DNA of 15,100 nt from Bacillota bacterium (GCA_030705745.1 JAUZPT010000028.1:1-15100), one strand, 5' to 3'. Shown: positions 1 through 6,621, counted from the first letter of the stretch. Numbers and translations: made by a program. Notes: a model not told the origin generated them from the sequence alone.

Positions 1-1407
1 GGTTACAGTGGGCAGAATAACATCCGCAAACTCTGCAGATTCTGAAAGGTAGAAATCTGCACATACCATGAAATCAAGGTCTTTCATTGCTTTTCTGACA
101 AAATTCAGGTTTGGAGCAGATACTGCTGGGTTTGAGCAAAGAAGATAAAGGCCTCGAATGGTCTTTTGTTCCATTAGTTCAAACATTTCATAAGCTGAAA
201 CACCGGGCAGTGGCATTTCTTCTGGAGTAATTCCCCATACTTGACATACTTCTTCAACGTGCTTCGGATTTGTAAGCTTGCGGTAACCAGGAAGCAGATC
301 GGATTTTTGGCCATGCTCACGTCCACCTTGGCCATTTCCCTGACCTGTAAATGTCGCAACACCGGATTTTGGACGTCCGATTTTTCCGGTTACAAGGGCC
401 ATATTGGTGTAAGCTGATACATTATCTACCCCTTTATGCTGCTGCTCGATACCGCGAGCAAACATGACGATAGCATTTGGAGCTTTACCGTAAATTTCTG
501 CCGCTTTCTTAATTTTTTCAACTGAAACACCCGTAATTTCACTAGTATATTCTGGTGTAAACTCTTTTACTAATTCCTTTGTTTCTTCAAAACCGTTTGT
601 ATGGTTATTAACGAAGTTTTCGTCTGCATGGCCGTTTTGAATGAGTAAGTTCAAAATTCCGTTCGCCAAAGCAAGGTCTGTTCCCGGTCTTAAATCAAGG
701 TGTACGTCCGCTCTTCTAGCAATCGGCGTTTCCCGAGGATCAGCTACGATTAAATATCCTCCTCTTTCCTGTACCGCCCAAACGCGAAACATCGATGTCG
801 GGTGGCATTCTGCCGTGTTGCTTCCAGCGATGAACAAGCAATCTGTTTCATGTAGATCAGTCCAAGGCAATGTTGATCCACGATCGACACCAAAGGAACG
901 TAAGAATCCACCTGCTGCACTCGACATACAGAAACGACCATTATAGTCGATATAGCGTGTGCTAAGGGCAACGCGTGCGAACTTTCCAGTTAAATAGCAT
1001 TTTTCATTTGTCATGGAAACTCCGCTAAATACAGACAATGTATCTTTTCCGTATTGCTGCTGAAGTTCAGTGAACTTTTTCGCGATTAAATCATATGCTT
1101 CTTCCCAGCTTGCTTCACGGAAGCCTTCCTTCGTTCCTTTTAATGAGGCATCATCACGAATCAGCGGTCTTAAAATGCGATCTTTGTGATTTGTCTGCTG
1201 GTAAGCGGTAACGCCTTTCGGACACATTTTCCCCACGGTAACCGGCCAGTCATATCGGGGCTCAACCCCAATGATTTTATTTGTAAGTGTATTAACACGC
1301 AGGTTCATCCCGCACTGCATACCGCAATAGCTGCAATGTGTTTTAATTAATTTTTCGTTTGGATGGTTAAGGTTTTCGATTTCTTTGAAAAATTTATCCC
1401 TTTGCAT
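1..1407 (-). CDS. NasA/NarB-type molybdopterin nitrate reductase catalytic subunit, partial (C-terminus beyond left edge)
   Basis: The first 469 codons are present and the frame is still open at position 1. I read the start as the ATG at 1407, nine bases after AAGGAGG; the product begins MQRDKFFKEIENLNHP. Cysteines 25, 28, 32 and 62 (CSYCGMQC ... MCPKG) form the N-terminal [4Fe-4S] site of the Nap/Nas/formate dehydrogenase family. Cys160 in the NGRFCMSSA segment is the expected molybdenum ligand, and GQGNGQGGREHGQK further on is typical of assimilatory NasA/NarB enzymes. The expected reaction is reduction of nitrate to nitrite in the cytoplasm with bis-MGD cofactor; no Tat signal is seen. The start lies 14 bases inside the preceding NarI-like gene, so translation is probably coupled, and that membrane protein is the likely electron donor. 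A related molybdoenzyme with another substrate cannot be excluded. Confidence 0.88.
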   Translation of the reverse strand, partial: MQRDKFFKEIENLNHPNEKLIKTHCSYCGMQCGMNLRVNTLTNKIIGVEPRYDWPVTVGKMCPKGVTAYQQTNHKDRILRPLIRDDASLKGTKEGFREASWEEAYDLIAKKFTELQQQYGKDTLSVFSGVSMTNEKCYLTGKFARVALSTRYIDYNGRFCMSSAAGGFLRSFGVDRGSTLPWTDLHETDCLFIAGSNTAECHPTSMFRVWAVQERGGYLIVADPRETPIARRADVHLDLRPGTDLALANGILNLLIQNGHADENFVNNHTNGFEETKELVKEFTPEYTSEITGVSVEKIKKAAEIYGKAPNAIVMFARGIEQQHKGVDNVSAYTNMALVTGKIGRPKSGVATFTGQGNGQGGREHGQKSDLLPGYRKLTNPKHVEEVCQVWGITPEEMPLPGVSAYEMFELMEQKTIRGLYLLCSNPAVSAPNLNFVRKAMKDLDFMVCADFYLSESAEFADVILPTVT

Positions 1408-2476
1408 TCTGGTTAGCCTCCTTGACCTTTACTTGATGGGTTGGGAATCCTGAGAATTGTGCAATCCGGTATTTTCTTCGGCATGGCAGGCAAAGCTCTG
1501 CTAAATGGAAGCCTTCCTTCTTCGCAAATTCCATATTGTTCATTCCAAGTACATTGATTACATCGTTAGATTGTTCAACTGATACAAAGTGTGTTCCGCA
1601 AACCTTACATTCTTTTTCAGCACATTCACTGTAATGTTCTCGATAATTTCTTGCGAGAACGCTCATTGGGCGAAATGGTATATGTGCAAGTTTTCCGAAA
1701 GGAAGATAGATTAGCGTGACTATGACGGAAAATTGATGGATTAGCGACATTACAGGCTGTCCGTAGCCGTGTAAAGCTAGGTTACAAAAAGTTAGTAATA
1801 GTCCGGTAATGGATATAAACAACAGCATATATAGTGGCAGGAAATCATACATGAATTTCTGCTCTGCTCTTGCCTGCATATTTTTCAAGCGGCGATACAA
1901 TGCCATGCAAACACCTGCAATAACCATGATTGCTGTGAAGTTCAATGCATTATAGAAAAAGAAAGCGATGATGCCGTCAGCTGGTACCTTCATTAAATTC
2001 ATTCCAAATCCTACTACTGTGTAGTAACCATTCGTCTCCATCGTGAAATACATCCAGCTGAACACTAATGGAAAAGTAACAAAACAAGAAAGAATACAGC
2101 CCCCACCGATTAAAAAATGCTGCAGCCAGCGATAAACGCCGCGGTTCCAGATAAATCGGTATGTGACCAAATGTTCTGTTGCTGTTTTCGGTGTTGATTT
2201 CCTAAACAGAAGCTTAAGGCCCTTTTTAATGATGATTTTGGTTGGCGGTCTTTCTCCCCAGGCTATAAAGCGGTAAAAGAATCCCCCGATAAACACGAGC
2301 GTACCAATCATATATCCATAAAGATTTAAATCGATATGCGTAAACATCCTCGTTCCGATGAACGTTAGTAATGCAAGTGCGGTTACTGATAGAAACATTG
2401 ATTTCGCAAAATGGGATGCAAAAGCATCATTGATCGAGCGTTCTGGTTTAGGGTTTGTCGATAAATTCCCATGCAT
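1394..2476 (-). CDS. NarI-like membrane haem b protein with C-terminal Cys cluster (probable electron donor to the nitrate reductase)
   Basis: This is a 360-residue protein with about six hydrophobic segments. Residues 240-280 (HQF ... LPFGKLAHIPFRP ... NYREHY) resemble the last helix of NarI, the quinol-oxidising haem b subunit of respiratory nitrate reductase. Candidate haem ligands are His120, His236, His247 and His265. After the last helix there is a soluble tail with Cys285, Cys290 and Cys293 and a second CxxC at 329/332, which looks like a zinc or iron site. The ATG at 2476 follows GAGGAGG at 2484-2490, and the end overlaps the molybdoenzyme start by 14 bases. I infer that it takes electrons from menaquinol and passes them to the NasA-type subunit. 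The family resemblance is by eye; general annotations may call it a hypothetical membrane protein or a NarI/DsrM-like protein. Confidence 0.6.
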   Translation of the reverse strand: MHGNLSTNPKPERSINDAFASHFAKSMFLSVTALALLTFIGTRMFTHIDLNLYGYMIGTLVFIGGFFYRFIAWGERPPTKIIIKKGLKLLFRKSTPKTATEHLVTYRFIWNRGVYRWLQHFLIGGGCILSCFVTFPLVFSWMYFTMETNGYYTVVGFGMNLMKVPADGIIAFFFYNALNFTAIMVIAGVCMALYRRLKNMQARAEQKFMYDFLPLYMLLFISITGLLLTFCNLALHGYGQPVMSLIHQFSVIVTLIYLPFGKLAHIPFRPMSVLARNYREHYSECAEKECKVCGTHFVSVEQSNDVINVLGMNNMEFAKKEGFHLAELCLPCRRKYRIAQFSGFPTHQVKVKEANQNAKG

Positions 2477-2483
2477 ATGGGTT

Positions 2484-2490
2484 CCTCCTC
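2484..2490 (-). promoter_or_regulatory. Ribosome binding site abutting a terminator T-run
   Basis: GAGGAGG on the minus strand, seven bases upstream of the ATG at 2476. It is separated by nothing from the eight-T run of the preceding terminator (2491-2498). This tight packing means that either the promoter lies inside the hairpin or the mRNA must read through the terminator. Confidence 0.7.
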
Positions 2491-2544
2491 AAAAAAAATA
2501 GCACTGTTGATTTCTTAACTTAATTGTAAGAAATCAACAGTGCT
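2491..2544 (-). terminator. Perfect 18-bp intrinsic terminator, possibly an attenuator of the nitrate operon
   Basis: Positions 2500-2517 and 2527-2544 are exact reverse complements (18 bp) around a 9-base loop. On the minus strand the stem is followed by ATTTTTTTT. It ends transcription coming from the M50 protease gene, whose stop codon is at 2613. Because the T-run touches the ribosome binding site of the NarI-like gene, it also lies in that gene's leader and may act as an attenuator. There is no T-tract on the plus-strand side. Confidence 0.85.
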
Positions 2545-2551
2545 CGCTATA

Positions 2552-2587
2552 TAGGGGAAATCCCCCATCATCGAGGGGAAAAACCCT
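2552..2587. promoter_or_regulatory. Tandem GC-rich dyads upstream of the nitrate genes (NreC-like?)
   Basis: Two similar dyads lie side by side: AGGGGAAATCCCCC (2553-2566) and AGGGGAAAAACCCT (2574-2587). Their centres are 21 bp apart, about two helical turns, so a regulator could bind both on one face. The arrangement resembles the GC-rich palindrome bound by NreC, the oxygen/nitrate response regulator of staphylococci and bacilli, but the flanks do not match the TA ends I recall for that site. A weak TATATA at 2548-2553 could be a -10 element. The match to NreC is an inference; the dyads themselves are seen. Confidence 0.45.
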
Positions 2588-2612
2588 TATCTATAAGTTT
2601 TTCGGACAAAAG

Positions 2613-3800
2613 TTAGACATATCTTGCCGAACGGTATTTTTTAGACCATGAATAGAACAAAATTCCAAATGAAATAGCAAGCTGCAATACAAAGAGCATT
2701 GAATCCCAAAAGGCATATTCTGAAACTGGCTGAAACATTCCCGGAAGTGCCTTTTTAATTGCGTAAAGCAATTGGGGTATATAATACACAAGATACAAAG
2801 AAACCGTCAATCCAACACCAATCGCATAAAAAATGGCGTATGAGAAAATCACATTTTTTTCTTCTCCATAGATCGTTTCATTGCGACACGACTTGAAAAA
2901 TGGAAGCTTCTGTCTTATAAGCTCACCCGCATTTTCCATCAGGTTATAACACCCCGTTGCATTCTCAAAAACAAAATACAAGTCGGTTTTCATATAAATG
3001 CAACATTGGTATATTAGGCGGATACAAACATCAAATACAATGATACGAGAAACCCCTAGCATGAATGGTGATAGATTTGGCAGGAAAATTTGAACACAAA
3101 GAGACTCGAATAATATTACCGAATCAAAAGAAATACCTGCTAAATATAGTACGTTTCGATCTTTCGAAGGAAGTTTCCAAGCAGGCGACATATCCGTTTC
3201 CAACACAATCAAAAACAACCGATGCCCTAACCTCAACTTTGTTGGTAGCCCATAAGCCCTCATAGCCAAAATATGTCCAATTTCATGAATTAATATGATG
3301 ATAGAACTAAGAAGGAACAATGCAATGATATTCATTGCCATAAAATGAAAAACAAACAAATCCTTGTAATGGGGTATGAGATTAGGATAGATGATTAATA
3401 GAAGAATATTCACAAAAAATATTACAAAATAAAGCCAATTACTAAATCTATTAAAGAAAAATTCCCCCAGTTTAGAAGGAATTGAAAGAAATCCGTTTGT
3501 TTCTTTCTGTTTTTCATTACGCAGTATATCGTTTCCGTTAATTGACTTAATTAAATTAAGTTGGAAAAGCTGCCCTGCAAACTCAAGAATTTGGACATCT
3601 TCATGAGGGAACCTTTCCTTTAAAACTTGCTCCACTTTCCCTAATTCTAATTGTCCCTGAATTAAATGAATACCTTCCACACAGACATCAGGCATCTCAT
3701 AAAATTCACCTAATAAAATATCTTCTACGATGTGTGATTTTTTATCTTTACGAATTTCTAGAGGAACTAATAAAAGATTGTCAGTAAATAAAAAATCCAT
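2613..3800 (-). CDS. M50-family membrane zinc metalloprotease with PqqD-like N-terminal domain (putative peptide-maturation protease)
   Basis: A 395-residue protein. HEIGH at 172-176 lies at the end of a hydrophobic helix, as in M50 (site-2-type) proteases. Asp273 in MKTDLYFVFENATGCYNLMENA, split here as MKTDLYFVFE and NATGCYNLMENA, fits the third zinc ligand seen in peptide-maturation M50 proteins. Further membrane segments lie near 122-141, 150-171, 220-240 and 318-345, and one near the C-terminus. Residues about 30-90 (GEFYEMPDVCVEGIHLIQ ... VLKERF ... LFQLNLI) look like a PqqD/RRE-type winged-helix domain that binds leader peptides. The ATG at 3800 follows AAGGGTG. Upstream, 62 bases away, is the gene for a 22-residue Cys/Trp peptide, the likely substrate. 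Proteins of this build occur in bacteriocin and other RiPP clusters. The protease call is firm; the substrate is inferred. Confidence 0.8.
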   Translation of the reverse strand: MDFLFTDNLLLVPLEIRKDKKSHIVEDILLGEFYEMPDVCVEGIHLIQGQLELGKVEQVLKERFPHEDVQILEFAGQLFQLNLIKSINGNDILRNEKQKETNGFLSIPSKLGEFFFNRFSNWLYFVIFFVNILLLIIYPNLIPHYKDLFVFHFMAMNIIALFLLSSIIILIHEIGHILAMRAYGLPTKLRLGHRLFLIVLETDMSPAWKLPSKDRNVLYLAGISFDSVILFESLCVQIFLPNLSPFMLGVSRIIVFDVCIRLIYQCCIYMKTDLYFVFENATGCYNLMENAGELIRQKLPFFKSCRNETIYGEEKNVIFSYAIFYAIGVGLTVSLYLVYYIPQLLYAIKKALPGMFQPVSEYAFWDSMLFVLQLAISFGILFYSWSKKYRSARYV

Positions 3801-3825
3801 ATTAAAACACCCTTAATAATAATTA

Positions 3826-3855
3826 AAGGATGCTGTTAAGAATCTAAGCATCCTT
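3826..3855 (-). terminator. Intercistronic hairpin with weak T-tract between the peptide and protease genes
   Basis: AAGGATGCT and AGCATCCTT pair over 9 bp around a 12-base loop. On the minus strand the stem is followed by TAATTATTATTAAGGG, a broken T-tract. It starts eight bases after the peptide stop codon and ends about 25 bases before the protease ATG. It could be a leaky terminator or a stabilising 3' hairpin that leaves much more peptide mRNA than protease mRNA, as in many peptide operons, or part of a translation-controlled attenuator. Confidence 0.5.
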
Positions 3856-3862
3856 CCCCAAA

Positions 3863-3931
3863 TTATAGTCCAAACGGCCAACACCACCAACAAGTAGTTG
3901 CTTTTATCTTTTTAAGTGGGCGTATTTTCAT
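3863..3931 (-). CDS. 22-residue Cys/Trp-rich peptide, putative RiPP precursor or signalling peptide
   Basis: The ATG at 3931 opens a 22-codon frame ending in TAA at 3863-3865. The product is MKIRPLKKIKATT followed by CWWCWPFGL. It has a basic, hydrophobic N-terminal half (five Lys/Arg in the first ten residues) and a core with two Cys, three Trp, Pro, Phe and Gly. The start is supported by AGGAGGTGA at 3936-3944, a nine-base perfect match to the 16S rRNA 3' end at good spacing. The gene begins 16 bases after the HD-GYP stop and is followed by a hairpin and an M50 protease gene. Such a composition, the strong ribosome site and the neighbouring protease suggest a precursor cut by that protease, perhaps with a disulfide or thioether between the two Cys. 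No radical SAM, LanM-like or YcaO enzyme is present. A Trp-codon leader peptide is an alternative. I do not recognise the family. Confidence 0.72.
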   Translation of the reverse strand: MKIRPLKKIKATTCWWCWPFGL

Positions 3932-3935
3932 ATTT

Positions 3936-3944
3936 TCACCTCCT
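3936..3944 (-). promoter_or_regulatory. Very strong Shine-Dalgarno sequence of the small peptide gene
   Basis: AGGAGGTGA on the minus strand fits the anti-Shine-Dalgarno sequence over nine bases and lies just before AAAT-ATG at 3931. It is the best ribosome site in this cluster and falls in the 16-base gap after the HD-GYP stop, where no annotated start would otherwise use it. It is the main evidence that the 22-codon frame is translated. Confidence 0.85.
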
Positions 3945-3947
3945 ATC

Positions 3948-5114
3948 CTAGTTTTCTTTCTTTTCCCGTGTATAGTTTTCATGATATGCAACCCATTCGG
4001 GGAAAATTTTAATAAAGTATTCTACCAGATCCGGATCAAACTGAGTACCTTTTCCTTCAAGAATGCGATTGTAAGCTTCATTCACAGAAAGAGCCTTCCG
4101 GTAAGACCTTGATGAAGTCATAGCATCAAAAGCATCTGCAATAGCGGTAACTCTAGCAAGAAAGGGAGTTTCATCTTGTAACAATTTATCAGGATACCCC
4201 AGCCCGTCCCACCGTTCATGATGTGAGCGGATAACACTAATATTATCTTTTAAAACATTAACATTTTTAACCGCTTCTGCCCCAACCATTGGGTGGGTTT
4301 TAATTATGTCAAATTCCTCTAAGGATAATTTCGACGGTTTCATTAAAATATGATCAGGTATATTTATCTTTCCTATATCATGGAGCAAACAAGCATAGTT
4401 AAAAGACTTTAATTCTTCCTCCGACAAATTTCCTGCAACTACTGCAAGAGATGTTGCATATCCTGCAACTCTTTCACTATGCCCTTTTGTATAGGGATCC
4501 TTTAATTCAAGTGTGGCTATTATCCCTTTTACAATTTCTTCAGATTGTTTGTAGTATGAATCTTTTATTGCATTAACGTAACCTTGAAATCGATTCAACA
4601 ATAAAAATGCCATAAGCGATAACATAATAATAAATATAATAGGTATAATAACAACGGAAGAATGAATAAAAATTCCAACAAGAGCATACTTAAAAGCTGA
4701 GCCTAATGAAACGACCCAAAAATAATGATTATTGATAAATAGTGGTGAAAAGAGAATTAAAAATACTTCGACCATATTTCCGCCTGCAAATGTAGTATTA
4801 CTTCCGTAGTACGTCATAATTTCAACAATCGCTGCAGTAGTCATATAGCTTACAAAACAGATATATTTAACCAAATAATATTTATGATATTTATTTAGTA
4901 AATAAACAATAGGCAGCAGCACCAAAATCACTGCATATAAAAGAAAACTCCAAAGGCTTGGAAATCCTACTTTTTGATGAAGAATATATTTCGGTATTAG
5001 GAAGTAGTAGCAAGTATCAAATGAAAATATGACAATATAAAATAACATTAAAAACCATTTAACGATTCTTTTTTCCTCAGTTATTATAGATAGAGACTCA
5101 AAATTATTTCCCAT
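3948..5114 (-). CDS. Membrane-bound HD-GYP domain protein (putative cyclic-di-GMP phosphodiesterase)
   Basis: A 388-residue protein. Residues 17-175 hold about six membrane segments with very short loops. Residues 190-375 are an HD-GYP domain with HSERV at 212-216, HDIGK at 245-249, HHERWDGLGYP at 298-308 and the later DAFDAMTSSRSYR stretch, so the metal- and GYP-motif residues are complete and activity on c-di-GMP is likely. The membrane part is clearly homologous to that of the histidine kinase encoded just upstream: FLMLFYIVIFSFDTCYYFL against FLILFYLLFLSFDAFYYFL, and GGNMVEVFLILFSPLFIN against AGNIVEILFVLFTPIFVN. Both may therefore sense the same cue. The gene has its own candidate promoter at 5168-5195 and is followed after 16 bases by the small peptide gene. 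The start at 5114 follows GTGAGGTAATTT. Confidence 0.87.
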   Translation of the reverse strand: MGNNFESLSIITEEKRIVKWFLMLFYIVIFSFDTCYYFLIPKYILHQKVGFPSLWSFLLYAVILVLLPIVYLLNKYHKYYLVKYICFVSYMTTAAIVEIMTYYGSNTTFAGGNMVEVFLILFSPLFINNHYFWVVSLGSAFKYALVGIFIHSSVVIIPIIFIIMLSLMAFLLLNRFQGYVNAIKDSYYKQSEEIVKGIIATLELKDPYTKGHSERVAGYATSLAVVAGNLSEEELKSFNYACLLHDIGKINIPDHILMKPSKLSLEEFDIIKTHPMVGAEAVKNVNVLKDNISVIRSHHERWDGLGYPDKLLQDETPFLARVTAIADAFDAMTSSRSYRKALSVNEAYNRILEGKGTQFDPDLVEYFIKIFPEWVAYHENYTREKKEN

Positions 5115-5167
5115 AAATTACCTCACTATATTACAAATAATAACACGAAAATCCTTCATTTTCCTAC

Positions 5168-5195
5168 ATTATATATCATTAGCACTACACGTAAA
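5168..5195 (-). promoter_or_regulatory. Candidate SigA promoter of the HD-GYP/peptide/protease unit
   Basis: On the minus strand TTTACG (5190-5195) and TATAAT (5168-5173) are 16 bases apart. The -10 is perfect and the -35 matches four of six. It lies in the 147-base gap after the histidine kinase and about 50 bases before the HD-GYP ATG. No clear terminator for the kinase gene is seen, so read-through from the kinase promoter is also possible. Confidence 0.4.
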
Positions 5196-5261
5196 TGATA
5201 CTATAGTTGCAATTTCTACAAATTAAGCCATTTTTTTGATAATTGTAGATTTTTTTTCACA

Positions 5262-6500
5262 TTATTGTCTAATTGGTAAAATAACATCTACTTTTGTTCC
5301 TAATCCAATTTTGCTTTCAAAATTCAACTGTCCTAAATGATCTTTTATTATTTGATGACACACCATTAAACCAAGGCCTGTCCCCTCAGTTTTTGTTGTA
5401 TAAAAAGGCTCGCCCAAGCTTTTTAATTGCTCACCTGCAATTCCTAACCCTTGATCCAAAATGCTAATCAACATTCTGCCTGTTTCTATTACTTTTATTT
5501 TTATCTTTATTTGTCCGCCTTCAGGCATTGATTCGATTGCATTTTTAAATAGATTTATAAATACTTGCTTCAATTGATGCCCATCGCATTCAATCGATGG
5601 TAAGGGACCTTCCATAAATGTTTCAAAAATGACACCATATTGTTCCGCTTGATGTTTTGAAATAGATAGTGTATAAGCAATGATTTCCTCAATATTTTCT
5701 TTTTTTAATTTAACCACATTTGGTTTGCCCAAATACATCAAATCATTAACTATAATATTGATCCTATCAATCTCTTGAATCATTATTGGATAAAATTCAC
5801 TAGTAGTCGGATTCCTTTCTAATTGAAGTTGGGAAAAACCTCGAAGTGAAGCTAAAGGATTGCGAATTTCATGACCTATTGCTGTTGCCATTTGCCCAAT
5901 TACAGCAAGTTTTTCATTTTGACGAAATTCTTCGTGTATGGAAGTTAATGACCTTATGTATGAGAAAAAACGATTTAGAATTACAAATGCGATGGCAGTA
6001 AAAACTAAAAAAATTAAAATTGGCAAGAGAACGTGTGAATCTCGCAATAATATCCCCAATAAAATATACTTTCCAATTAACGTAGATGAAGCAATCCAAA
6101 AATACTTCCGGTTAACAAAGATAGGAGTAAATAAAACGAAAAGTATTTCCACAATGTTTCCAGCTTGAAATGGTTTTTCACTATTTAAGTAAATAATCAG
6201 ATTATGGATTATATCCGTACCTAGATAACCAAAAAGATAGATGTATTTTACAATAAAAGGTTTTTGGTTTTTCAAAAAGTACATTCCGATTGGTAATAAT
6301 CCAATTACGATTACATAAAGCCAAATTCCTAATCCTTCGTTCGGTATACCTTGTTTTTTTCCTTTTAATAAAGGATATAAAAAATAATAGAACGCATCAA
6401 AAGAAAGAAATAGTAGATAAAACAATATAAGGAATAATTTTGTTGTCTTTGTTTCTTGTGTCACTAACTTGGTGTGTGTAATTCTGAAATCTTCTTTCAT
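5262..6500 (-). CDS. Orphan membrane sensor histidine kinase, sporulation-kinase-like
   Basis: I choose the ATG at 6500 (412 residues), seven bases after AAAAGGAG; a TTG one codon upstream at 6503 is in frame but badly spaced. Counting from that TTG, residues 22-180 are a multi-pass membrane domain, His211 in GHEIRNPLASLRGFSQL is the phosphorylated His, Asn321 (FKNAIESMP) marks the N box, DQGLGI 350-355 the G1 box and GTGLGL 374-379 the G2 box. The wording of the H box is typical of KinA-KinE and related Bacillus kinases that feed the Spo0F/Spo0A phosphorelay. As with those kinases, no response regulator gene is adjacent. The membrane domain is shared with the HD-GYP protein downstream. Two Spo0A-box-like sites lie upstream. 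Its true partner and signal are unknown. Confidence 0.88.
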   Translation of the reverse strand: MKEDFRITHTKLVTQETKTTKLFLILFYLLFLSFDAFYYFLYPLLKGKKQGIPNEGLGIWLYVIVIGLLPIGMYFLKNQKPFIVKYIYLFGYLGTDIIHNLIIYLNSEKPFQAGNIVEILFVLFTPIFVNRKYFWIASSTLIGKYILLGILLRDSHVLLPILIFLVFTAIAFVILNRFFSYIRSLTSIHEEFRQNEKLAVIGQMATAIGHEIRNPLASLRGFSQLQLERNPTTSEFYPIMIQEIDRINIIVNDLMYLGKPNVVKLKKENIEEIIAYTLSISKHQAEQYGVIFETFMEGPLPSIECDGHQLKQVFINLFKNAIESMPEGGQIKIKIKVIETGRMLISILDQGLGIAGEQLKSLGEPFYTTKTEGTGLGLMVCHQIIKDHLGQLNFESKIGLGTKVDVILPIRQ

Positions 6501-6507
6501 CAAAAAA

Positions 6508-6515
6508 CTCCTTTT
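6508..6515 (-). promoter_or_regulatory. Ribosome binding site that decides the kinase start
   Basis: AAAAGGAG on the minus strand, seven bases before the ATG at 6500-6498. It supports this ATG rather than the TTG at 6503. Confidence 0.65.
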
Positions 6516-6583
6516 ACCCGTTGCATAAACTAGTAGGTATGTCGTAGTTATCTCCCTACTATTTTACCACCTTCCTAACAAAG

Positions 6584-6621
6584 TTTGACAAAAAAGGTGA
6601 AAAAACTTTAAATTTCGACAA
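6584..6621 (-). promoter_or_regulatory. Two Spo0A-box-like sites upstream of the histidine kinase gene
   Basis: On the minus strand TTGTCGAA (6614-6621) matches the Spo0A box (TGTCGAA), and TTGTCAAA (6584-6591) matches it at seven of eight positions of the first site. They are 30 bp apart, three helical turns, in the same orientation. A TAAAAT (6559-6564) about 20 bases downstream of the second site could be the -10 of a promoter with a long spacer. Short AT-rich sites can arise by chance. Confidence 0.35.

Noticed and set aside
641..946. 101-codon plus-strand open frame
   Set aside because: Antisense shadow of the molybdoenzyme gene, which has clear family motifs across this stretch.
5215..5257. 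Hairpin-like sequence TCTACAA ... TTGTAGA followed by eight T on the plus strand, between the kinase and HD-GYP genes
   Set aside because: It would act on plus-strand transcripts, and no plus-strand gene exists here. On the minus strand it lacks a T-tract, and its paired arms are only seven bases around a long loop.
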